From: JAGBWK01 sp964462445
Lineage (GTDB): Bacteria > Bacteroidota > Bacteroidia > Bacteroidales > Muribaculaceae
Assembly: GCA_964462445.1 (NCBI GenBank)
Contig: CAYWXG010000072.1
Coordinates: 1-5,546, forward strand
Length of the DNA stretch: 5,546 bases
Reading direction: 5' to 3'
This document shows, piece by piece, positions 1 to 5,163 of this stretch; position 1 is the first letter of the stretch; each line of letters starts with the position of its first letter. The notes below the pieces were generated by a model. The model was given only the letters and a program-made list of their open reading frames with translations, was not told the origin of the DNA and ran no database searches. The translations under genes and the position numbers were made by a program.

Positions 1-991
1 CAATGATGTGTGTATATTTGTATATGAAACGGAACCAGAATTTCAGGAACTGGTCGTTGATTGAGTAATGGACATTCTTGTTGCTTGACTTTTCGTTGAT
101 TGGTTGCATCTTACTTATCAAACCATACTCCTCGCTTAGGTTTTTCAGGTAGCCGGACATCTCTTTTTTATTGAGTGCGCTTTCAAGTTCCGAACGTGTA
201 TTCCGACCTTGAGATATAAGGGTCAGAATTGAAAAATATATGCCATAGTCTTTGCCGAATTCATCTACAAGCATATTCTTCCCCTCTAATAAAAAATATG
301 AGTCTCGTTCGAAAATCATTCCCAACATCTTTTTCTCAGTAAATTTCTTTCTGTCAATAAACAACTCAACATATTTTGCCACACCGCCGGTTAGGGTGTA
401 GAGCGCCAATAAGTCGCTTTTCTTATAGCCGGGGCAGTATTCCTCCATTATCGCTTTTAATACGGTGGGATTAAACGGGCGTACGTGTATTGTCTCTGTT
501 TGGCGTCCGAACAGTGGTTGCTTTTTATCCTTGAAAATCTTATTCATCAAGGTATTCACAGAACCTGCCACAATCAGGTTGATGTGAGCCGTATTTTTAT
601 AACTATCCCATATGTTTTGCATATCGGAATAGATAGATGAATTTACCCTATAGAAATCCTGGAACTCATCAATAAAAAGGTTGATATGCTGTGTCTGTGA
701 CAATTCCATAATGAATTTGAATACGGCAGCAAATGACATCCCCTTGCTGTCAAGCATTGGAATGTTGAGTTTTGTGCGAATCTCATCAACGAATATCTCG
801 CATAAATCGGCTTCCGCTTTTCGTGCCACAAAGAAGTAGAGCATTGTCTTACCCTCATAAAACTTCTTGACCATCGCAGTTTTACCAATACGACGTCTTC
901 CCGTTATGGTGGTAAATTGGGCAACATTATGAGATAGATCTTCTATATCTCGAAGCTTTTCAAACTCTTGTTCTCTATCAAAAAATCTCAT
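1..991 (-). CDS. Archaeal-type AAA ATPase with DUF234-like C-terminus, partial (3' end outside window)
   Basis: Reading the minus strand from ATG at 991 gives 330 codons without a stop, running off the left edge. Residues 31-38 are a Walker A motif (GRRRIGKT) and residues 104-109 (NLFIDE) a Walker B motif. A sensor-like strand (LIVAGSV, 139-145) follows, then the LFGR segment near 160-163 and GGVAKYVE (202-209), both characteristic of the ATPase_2 family. Residues about 246-300 look like a winged helix, and YSINDQFLKFWFRF (309-322) is the usual opening of the DUF234 region. Family members are STAND/AAA-like P-loop ATPases common in many copies in Bacteroidota and archaea. Their cellular role is mostly unknown; a DNA-linked or mobile-element role is often guessed but not shown here. 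Probably only a few dozen C-terminal residues are missing. No Shine-Dalgarno site is seen, but a good promoter lies upstream. Family assignment is firm; function is open. Confidence 0.9.
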   Translation of the reverse strand, partial: MRFFDREQEFEKLRDIEDLSHNVAQFTTITGRRRIGKTAMVKKFYEGKTMLYFFVARKAEADLCEIFVDEIRTKLNIPMLDSKGMSFAAVFKFIMELSQTQHINLFIDEFQDFYRVNSSIYSDMQNIWDSYKNTAHINLIVAGSVNTLMNKIFKDKKQPLFGRQTETIHVRPFNPTVLKAIMEEYCPGYKKSDLLALYTLTGGVAKYVELFIDRKKFTEKKMLGMIFERDSYFLLEGKNMLVDEFGKDYGIYFSILTLISQGRNTRSELESALNKKEMSGYLKNLSEEYGLISKMQPINEKSSNKNVHYSINDQFLKFWFRFIYKYTHII

Positions 992-1003
992 ACTTGAAAA
1001 ATT

Positions 1004-1040
1004 TATCGTAATGGTGGTTACCGTAATGGCGATTACGATA
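1004..1040. repeat. Tandem imperfect palindromes in the ATPase gene leader
   Basis: Two adjacent 15-base copies, CGTAATGGTGGTTAC (1007-1021) and CGTAATGGCGATTAC (1022-1036), match at 13 of 15 positions. Each is itself an inverted repeat: GTAAT-GGCG-ATTAC is perfect in the second copy, and the first has one G/T pair. The pair is also bounded by a perfect 9-bp inverted repeat, TATCGTAAT (1004-1012) and ATTACGATA (1032-1040). The block sits immediately downstream of the predicted -7 box, at the expected transcript start and in the leader. That fits an operator for a dimeric protein or a leader RNA structure; which of the two is inference. Confidence 0.6.
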
Positions 1041-1043
1041 TTG

Positions 1044-1075
1044 CAAATATACAAATGTTTTTTTATTAAAACAAA
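1044..1075 (-). promoter_or_regulatory. Bacteroidota-type promoter for the ATPase gene
   Basis: On the minus strand a TTTG box (1075-1072) is followed after 20 bases by TATATTTG (1051-1044), a full match to the Bacteroidota -33/-7 pattern TTTG...TAnnTTTG. The expected transcript start is near 1037, leaving a leader of about 45 bases before the ATG at 991. Prediction from consensus only. Confidence 0.6.
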
Positions 1076-1220
1076 AAAAATAGCTTTTTATGGGAATCGG
1101 ATTAAAATTTGTGGCTATTTTAATGCTGTGCAAATAGGCGGAAACGGGTGTTATAGGGGTGAGTATATATAAAATGGTATCGGCCTTTTTCAATCCACAA
1201 TTGCCATTTTATCACGGCGC

Positions 1221-1260
1221 AAAAAATAACGGGTTGCAGACTCTTGCTCGGCAACCCGTT
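1221..1260 (-). terminator. Intrinsic terminator after dnaJ
   Basis: Perfect 10-bp inverted repeat AACGGGTTGC (1228-1237) and GCAACCCGTT (1251-1260) around a 13-base loop. On the minus strand the stem is followed by one A and then six T (1226-1221), the classic Rho-independent form. It begins 24 bases after the dnaJ stop codon and closes the grpE-dnaJ transcript. Confidence 0.85.
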
Positions 1261-1283
1261 GTGGCTTTCTTTTCAAGAATTAT

Positions 1284-2459
1284 TTATTCGAAGATATGTT
1301 TTAGCTTGGAGAATAAACGTTGTATCGTTGATTCCGACGGCTTGATATTTTCGCTCTTCTTAAGCGATTCAACGGCGGCTTTGATATTATCATCTGCCTT
1401 TTCCGGAACATATACCATCACGTTGACAAGCTCATCGCCCGAACCGCGACCCTCGGTTGAGGGGAGCCCTTTTCCGCGCATGCGCAACACTTTGCCCGGT
1501 TGCGTGCCTGCTGCGATATTCAGTCGTGCTCGACCGTTTAGCGTTGGTACTTCTACCGACCCGCCCATGATTGCTGTCGGCAAATCGAGCATTAGATTGT
1601 AGATTATATCGTTTCCATCGCGAATTAATTCCGCATGCTTAATCTCTTCCACAACAACAATCAAGTCGCCATTTACTCCACCTCGGCGTGGCGCATTTCC
1701 TTTCCCTTTGATGGTTAGAGTCATGCCGTCGGCAACTCCTGCCGGGATATTGAAGCTTACCAATTGCTCTTTGTGTTCGGTACCATTGCCATTGCAATGT
1801 TCGCAATTTTGAGTGATTGTTTTACCCTCGCCACCGCAATTAGGGCAGATTGATTGCGATTGCATTGCACCGAAAATCGATTGTTGCACTTGAGTGATTA
1901 CTCCGGTACCATGGCATGTGCTACATGTTGTAAATGCAGTGCCATCCTTCGCCCCTGTACCTTTACAATGTTCACACTTTACTTGTGTGGGTATTTTGAG
2001 CGTTTTTGAAATGCCGGTTGCTATTTCTTGAAGCGTAAGTTTTACCTTTATGCGCAAATCCGAACCGCGGCGAGTAGGCTTACGAGCCGAACGGCGTCCT
2101 CCTGTTGCTCCTCCCCATTCGCCTCCAAAGTGACCTCCGAAGATATCTCCAAAATGACTGAATATATCGTTGATGTCAAAGCCGGCACCTCCAAATCCCC
2201 CTCCGGGGAAGCCTTGCGGTCCCATGTTATGACCGAATTGGTCATACTTGGCACGCTTATCGCTGTCGCTCAACACATCATAGGCCTCAGCTGCCTCAAT
2301 AAATTTCTCTTCTGCTTCTTTTTTCTCTTTCTCGGAAGCATCGGTCCATTTATCGGGGTGCCATTTAAGCGCTAATTTGCGATATGCTTTCTTTATTTCA
2401 TCGGCTGTGGCGCTTTTGCCAACTCCCAGCACTTCATAATAATCTCTTTTGCTTGCCAT
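1284..2459 (-). CDS. dnaJ: Chaperone protein DnaJ (Hsp40)
   Basis: Full-length type I DnaJ of 391 residues, the co-chaperone that delivers unfolded clients to DnaK and stimulates its ATPase in the cytoplasm. Domains in order: J domain (about 5-73) with the essential HPD at 34-36; Gly/Phe-rich linker (about 75-120); zinc-binding region with four CxxCxGxG motifs at 162-169 (CEHCKGTG), 179-186 (CSTCHGTG), 205-212 (CPNCGGEG) and 219-226 (CEHCNGNG); then the client-binding C-terminal domains. After HPD the J domain carries a longer, charged loop (WTDASEKEKKEAE, 38-50) than the E. coli protein. The gene follows grpE by 14 bases, so both are surely co-transcribed, and an intrinsic terminator lies just downstream. 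The start is fixed by the conserved KRDYYEVLGV opening. No strong Shine-Dalgarno site is present; the region before ATG is A-rich, as is usual in Bacteroidota. Confidence 0.98.
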   Translation of the reverse strand: MASKRDYYEVLGVGKSATADEIKKAYRKLALKWHPDKWTDASEKEKKEAEEKFIEAAEAYDVLSDSDKRAKYDQFGHNMGPQGFPGGGFGGAGFDINDIFSHFGDIFGGHFGGEWGGATGGRRSARKPTRRGSDLRIKVKLTLQEIATGISKTLKIPTQVKCEHCKGTGAKDGTAFTTCSTCHGTGVITQVQQSIFGAMQSQSICPNCGGEGKTITQNCEHCNGNGTEHKEQLVSFNIPAGVADGMTLTIKGKGNAPRRGGVNGDLIVVVEEIKHAELIRDGNDIIYNLMLDLPTAIMGGSVEVPTLNGRARLNIAAGTQPGKVLRMRGKGLPSTEGRGSGDELVNVMVYVPEKADDNIKAAVESLKKSENIKPSESTIQRLFSKLKHIFE

Positions 2460-2473
2460 AGTTTAATTGTCGT

Positions 2474-3073
2474 TTATTGGCCTACTGCTACTTTTGAGTG
2501 GCGTATCACCTTATCGTTGAGGGTATATCCCTTGGTGATGGTGTCGATTACCTTCCCCTTCTTTGACTCATCCTCTACGGGTACCATTGCTATTGCTTCG
2601 TGCAAGTCAACATCAAATGCCGCATCTTCCGATGCAATCTCATTTACCCCGTTTTGTTGCAAAAATTTGATAAACTTGTTGTATATCATTTCGATACCTT
2701 CTTTTACGGATTTGGCATCGGTATTTTCATTCATAGCTTTTATGCCACGCTCAAAGTCATCGATGATAGGTAATATACCTTTCAATACGTTTTCTGCTCC
2801 GTTTTTGATTATCTCTGCTTTTTCGCGTACTGTGCGCTTTCTGAAATTGTCAAATTCTGCCATCAAGAAGAGATATTCTTTATCTTTTTGTTCGATAGCT
2901 TCTTCGCGCTGTTGGAGCATTTGCTTCAAGCTATCAAGTTCCGACAAGTCTTCAGCATCTTCTGTTTCTTCAGCCACTTCTGCGGCAATATCTTGTTGTT
3001 CGTCGTTTACTTCAACTTCATTATTCTCTTTAGTAAACTCTTTTTCTGCGTCGTTATTTTGTTTCTTATTCAT
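2474..3073 (-). CDS. grpE: Nucleotide exchange factor GrpE
   Basis: Codes for 199 residues, a normal length for GrpE, the dimeric factor that releases ADP from DnaK and so completes the DnaK-DnaJ cycle. The first 45 or so residues are very acidic and probably disordered. Residues about 46-90 form the long coiled-coil helix, ending in the conserved EFDNFRKRT (73-81). LPIIDDFERG (101-110) and FDVDLHEAIAMVP (153-165) are family hallmarks, and the C-terminal beta domain that wedges into the DnaK nucleotide-binding domain ends with GYTLNDKVIRHSKVAV (182-197). It is the first gene of the grpE-dnaJ pair. dnaK is not in this window, and no CIRCE-type operator (TTAGCACTC-N9-GAGTGCTAA) is seen upstream, so heat-shock control by HrcA is not supported here. 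Confidence 0.97.
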   Translation of the reverse strand: MNKKQNNDAEKEFTKENNEVEVNDEQQDIAAEVAEETEDAEDLSELDSLKQMLQQREEAIEQKDKEYLFLMAEFDNFRKRTVREKAEIIKNGAENVLKGILPIIDDFERGIKAMNENTDAKSVKEGIEMIYNKFIKFLQQNGVNEIASEDAAFDVDLHEAIAMVPVEDESKKGKVIDTITKGYTLNDKVIRHSKVAVGQ

Positions 3074-3116
3074 GATTGTGTTTTGTTATCAAGTGAGAAA
3101 TATGCAAAAATCTTGC

Positions 3117-3147
3117 CAAACTTATTTCATTTCAGCAATCATATAAA
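3117..3147 (-). promoter_or_regulatory. Possible promoter for grpE-dnaJ
   Basis: In the 99-base gap after ispE the minus strand has TAAGTTTG (3124-3117), a full match to the TAnnTTTG -7 box. A TTTA (3147-3144) lies 19 bases upstream and matches the TTTG -33 box at three of four positions. The transcript would start near 3110, about 37 bases before the grpE ATG. This suggests grpE-dnaJ can be expressed apart from ispE. Confidence 0.45.
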
Positions 3148-3172
3148 CTAAACAAATAAAATCTGTTTACGT

Positions 3173-4000
3173 TCAAAGTTTTGCAACGTGATATGCCATT
3201 CCGGGAAATAGTGCTTCAATCTCCTCTGCCAAAATGTCACGCGCGAAAATGCCAAACACTGCGGCTCCGGAGCCCGACATCGCGGTGTATTCTGCCCCCA
3301 TTTCCGCTATGCGTGATTTCACGTCACCGATTTCCGGATGATGTTTAAATACTGTGGCTTCAAAATCATTTTTTACCCCTTTCTGTTCCCATTCTTTGGG
3401 CGGAGTCCCGGCAAGAATTTCTGGAAGTGAAACGCCGGTCGGCTGGGGATTGCAACCGCCGTAGGCTTCTGCTGTTGATACGTGTGCATCCGGTTTTACG
3501 ATGACAAGTGTACTCCCTTGGAGGTCTATTCCAATAGGTGATAGGGTAGTCCCGGTTCCGGTTGCAAGCATTGGTCGGTTGTAAATGAAAAACGGACAAT
3601 CCGAACCGATTGTCGACGCAACATCAGCCATTGTACTTTCATCAAGTCCTAATTCAAACATTTCATTAAGCACCTTAATGGTAAATGCCGCATCGGCCGA
3701 CCCTCCTCCAAGCCCGGCACCGTCGGGGATTATTTTGTGAAGATAAATGTCGACTGCCGGTAGATTATACCGACTCTCCATTGCGCGATATGCCCGCATC
3801 ACGAGATTCTTTTCCATCGGGCAATCAACACCTCTTCCGGTTACGGTGAGGGTTGACTCACACCCTTTCGCCGGGACTATCTCAAGAATGTCACACCATC
3901 CGGTGGGCATCATCGCGGTCTCTATGTTGTGATAACCATCGCTACGGCGTGATGTGATATATAATCCTATATTAATTTTTGCATTGGGAAATGCTATCAT
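3173..4000 (-). CDS. ispE: 4-diphosphocytidyl-2-C-methyl-D-erythritol kinase (IspE)
   Basis: A 275-residue GHMP-superfamily kinase, close to the usual IspE length. It phosphorylates the 2-hydroxyl of CDP-methylerythritol with ATP, the fourth step of the MEP (non-mevalonate) route to isoprenoid precursors, in the cytoplasm. Visible hallmarks are NAKINIGL (6-13) with the catalytic lysine at 8; DGYHNIET (21-28) at the substrate pocket; the glycine-rich ATP loop PDGAGLGGGSADAA (92-105); GSDCPFF (132-138), where Asp134 fits the catalytic aspartate; and the C-terminal GHMP motif AMSGSGAAVFG (240-250). The start at 4000 is supported by the conserved N-terminus and by an AAAGGAA Shine-Dalgarno-like stretch just upstream. 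It lies upstream of grpE on the same strand with a 99-base gap; no functional link is implied. Confidence 0.97.
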   Translation of the reverse strand: MIAFPNAKINIGLYITSRRSDGYHNIETAMMPTGWCDILEIVPAKGCESTLTVTGRGVDCPMEKNLVMRAYRAMESRYNLPAVDIYLHKIIPDGAGLGGGSADAAFTIKVLNEMFELGLDESTMADVASTIGSDCPFFIYNRPMLATGTGTTLSPIGIDLQGSTLVIVKPDAHVSTAEAYGGCNPQPTGVSLPEILAGTPPKEWEQKGVKNDFEATVFKHHPEIGDVKSRIAEMGAEYTAMSGSGAAVFGIFARDILAEEIEALFPGMAYHVAKL

Positions 4001-4032
4001 AGTTCCTTTCTACATTTGATTTTTATCCATCG

Positions 4033-4040
4033 CAAAGATA
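4033..4040 (-). promoter_or_regulatory. Candidate -7 promoter element for ispE
   Basis: TATCTTTG on the minus strand (4040-4033) fits the Bacteroidota TAnnTTTG -7 box and would start a transcript about 27 bases before the ispE ATG. The matching TTTG box expected 19-21 bases upstream is not clear, only T-rich stretches near 4064-4068, so this is weaker than the ATPase promoter. Confidence 0.4.
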
Positions 4041-4143
4041 CAACAAAGAAACGAAAGTGAATGTAAAACGGGAAAGAATGTTGTCTGTTAGCGATTTAAC
4101 AGTGTTTACAGTGGTGTTCAAGTGCCATCAAATGCCAGTGAAA

Positions 4144-4171
4144 AGTAATGAAATGACAAAATTTCGTTACT
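4144..4171 (+). repeat. Hairpin-forming inverted repeat with CGTTACT direct repeat
   Basis: GTAATGAAAT (4145-4154) pairs with ATTTCGTTAC (4161-4170) around a 6-base loop, with an extra A-T pair outside, giving 11 pairs. The only non-Watson-Crick pair is T4149 with G4166, which would be a stable G-U pair in plus-strand RNA but an A-C mismatch in minus-strand RNA. CGTTACT recurs at 4165-4171 and 4176-4182, and AAAAGTAA (4141-4148) can alternatively pair perfectly with TTACTTTT (4178-4185). Two competing stems are therefore possible. There is no T tract after it, so a terminator role is not supported. Confidence 0.5.
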
Positions 4172-4188
4172 ATATCGTTACTTTTATT

Positions 4189-4306
4189 CTTGACTTCGAA
4201 AGATTGTTTTGGTTGCTGTGGCAAGGTATGTTTTGAGTAACTCAAAACCTTTGGGGTTACTCCCGAAAGCCTTGCCGATTCCACGAATCTCTCCTCCGAA
4301 GTCGAG
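4189..4306 (+). repeat. Folded 118-base intergenic element with nested inverted repeats
   Basis: An outer 10-pair stem joins CTTGACTTCG (4189-4198) to CGAAGTCGAG (4297-4306), with one T-G pair. Inside, GGCAAGG (4220-4226) pairs perfectly with CCTTGCC (4270-4276) and encloses two hairpins. The first, GTTTTGAGT-A-ACTCAAAAC (4230-4248), is a perfect 9-bp inverted repeat, though its 1-base centre means the innermost pairs open in RNA. The second, 4249-4269, has CTTT/AAAG and GGG/CCC arms. A last hairpin, GATTC-CAC-GAATC (4277-4289), lies between the inner and outer stems. The outer-stem wobble would be G-U in plus-strand RNA. No poly-T follows on either strand, so it is not a simple terminator. 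It could be a dispersed palindromic intergenic repeat, a structured RNA or a recombination site; the sequence alone cannot choose. Confidence 0.55.
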
Positions 4307-4407
4307 ATAATAACAAGTGAAATCTGGGGACAGAGAATGAATAATAAATTCAATATAGCAAAGCAATAACATTTTTCACAAAAGAATCGCAGATTTTTGG
4401 AGATTTT

Positions 4408-4439
4408 TTCGTGAGTCTGCAATTTATTTTCTATATTTG
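4408..4439 (+). promoter_or_regulatory. Bacteroidota-type promoter reading toward the accessory genes
   Basis: TATATTTG (4432-4439) matches the -7 box in full, with TTCG (4408-4411, three of four TTTG positions) 20 bases upstream. The transcript would begin near 4446 and run into the regulator remnant, the XRE gene and the DUF6155 gene. No other good promoter is seen before these genes. AGATTTTT is repeated just upstream (4391-4398 and 4401-4408). Confidence 0.45.
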
Positions 4440-4505
4440 TGTTCAAATATTGACAATTCTACAAAACGGCAATTAAATTAAAGTTATATGCAAGTAGTGA
4501 CTTGA

Positions 4506-4835
4506 TGTTCGTTTGTAGTTACTGATGATGAACGAACCTTCTTTAGAATAACCATTCCTTGCCATGAGGCTGCTGGTAATATTATTGCTGACAATGCACA
4601 TATGGATGGTTCATTAAAGGTATCTAAACGAGGTTCACTAAAAACTGCACCGAAAAGTGCACTCAAAATCATAGAGCATATAAGTAACAACCCACGAGCA
4701 ACTATGACAGACTTAGCAAACCTAACTGGTTATTCAAGAAGATGGGTTGCCCAGACGATAAAACGACTTCAAGAACAGAATATCCTTAAGCGAATTGGGT
4801 CTGACAAGTCTGGTCATTGGGAAATTATTGGTTAA
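4506..4835 (+). pseudogene. C-terminal remnant of an AlbA_4/HATPase-type transcriptional regulator (winged helix)
   Basis: The frame is open from 4506, directly after an in-frame TGA at 4503-4505, to the stop at 4833-4835. The first residues read SFVVTDDERTFFRITIP, which resembles the end of the RecG-like ATP-binding domain in large AlbA_4/HATPase_c_4 regulators. A winged helix then follows, from KSALKIIEHIS through MTDLANLTGYSRRWVAQTI to LKRIGSDKSGHWEII, the usual C-terminus of that family. Family members are several hundred residues long, so most of the protein (the AlbA_4 and ATPase-like parts) is absent. The first ATG in frame is at 4602, which would give only a 77-residue DNA-binding fragment. 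Removing one T from the TTT at 4512-4514 would join MFV in the neighbouring frame to this one, so a frameshift may also be present. I read it as a decayed gene; a small expressed winged-helix protein starting at 4602 remains possible. Confidence 0.65.
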
Positions 4836-4859
4836 ACAATTAGTCATAAAAAATTAAAG

Positions 4860-5141
4860 ATGTTGTTAGGACAAAAGATAAAAGAATTAAGAATGTAGAA
4901 TGGAGTGTTGCAAAGGCAATTAGCCTCTCTTCTCGAAATAGATACTCCCATGTTCTCAAAAATAGAGAGAGGTGACAGACGAGCAAAACGTACTCAGGTC
5001 ATTCAGATTGCGAACTATTTTAAGATTGATGAAAAAGAACTTCTCATTCTCTGGGTGGCAGACAAAGTCCTCGATGCAGTAGAGGATGAGGAGGAATTAA
5101 AATCAGATGCCATCAAAGTTGCTCAGTCAAGCATCGAATAA
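4860..5141 (+). pseudogene. XRE-family helix-turn-helix regulator interrupted by an amber codon
   Basis: The frame from ATG 4860 begins MLLGQKIKELRM, the standard first helix of an XRE/Cro-C1 domain, then meets TAG at 4896-4898 (codon 13). It resumes as NGVLQRQLASLLEID, followed by the recognition-helix region TPMFSKIERGDRRAKR. The tail, about 93 codons in total, is acidic (AVEDEEELKSD). The match to the family on both sides of TAG shows a single gene with a nonsense codon. Translation could restart at GTG 4905 and give 78 residues, but without helix 1 the fold would be damaged. Similar small regulators in Bacteroidota often sit next to restriction-modification or other accessory genes; here the neighbour is a DUF6155 gene 22 bases downstream. 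The regulator remnant ends 24 bases upstream. Suppression or recoding of TAG cannot be excluded, nor can a sequencing error. Confidence 0.75.
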
Positions 5142-5163
5142 ATAATGATTATCAAGTATAAGT

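Larger units (their letters stand above)
4041..4505. other. Long non-coding intergenic region between ispE and the accessory genes
   Basis: About 465 bases with no recognisable gene. The longest open frame is on the minus strand (4096-4446, 116 codons). It resembles no family I know, is rich in Cys, His and Phe at its ends, and runs straight through a set of perfect inverted repeats, so I do not accept it as a gene. The region holds two hairpin-forming elements (4144-4171 and 4189-4306) and a plus-strand promoter candidate (4408-4439). It separates divergent units: ispE leaves to the left and the accessory genes read to the right. Confidence 0.6.

Noticed and set aside
643..888. 81-codon minus-strand frame inside the ATPase gene
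   Set aside because: Out-of-frame shadow: the neighbouring frame carries the Walker motifs and stays open to the window edge.
978..1193. Small minus-strand frame in front of the ATPase
   Set aside because: It overlaps the ATPase start in another frame, covers the predicted promoter and palindromes, and is mostly low-complexity leader sequence.
2028..3151. Plus-strand open frames opposite dnaJ and grpE (2028-2375, 2517-3146, 2888-3151)
   Set aside because: They are antisense to well-conserved chaperone genes and show serine/phenylalanine-rich nonsense typical of reverse frames.
3149..3169. Inverted repeat TAAACA/TGTTTA just after the ispE stop, as a possible ispE terminator
   Set aside because: Only six A/T-rich pairs around a 9-base loop, with no proper T tract, so it is too weak to call. 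It also lies close to the predicted grpE promoter.
4391..4420. AGATTTTT direct repeat and GCAGA/TCTGC inverted repeat upstream of the plus-strand promoter
   Set aside because: Short and A/T-rich, and could arise by chance. Noted only as context for the promoter, not called as an operator.
4096..4446. Open minus-strand frame of 116 codons, with a shorter 62-codon one inside it (4184-4372)
   Set aside because: No family resemblance. Two overlapping frames cross the same perfect inverted repeats, and the only clear promoter nearby reads the other way. The coding potential looks like a by-product of the folded element.
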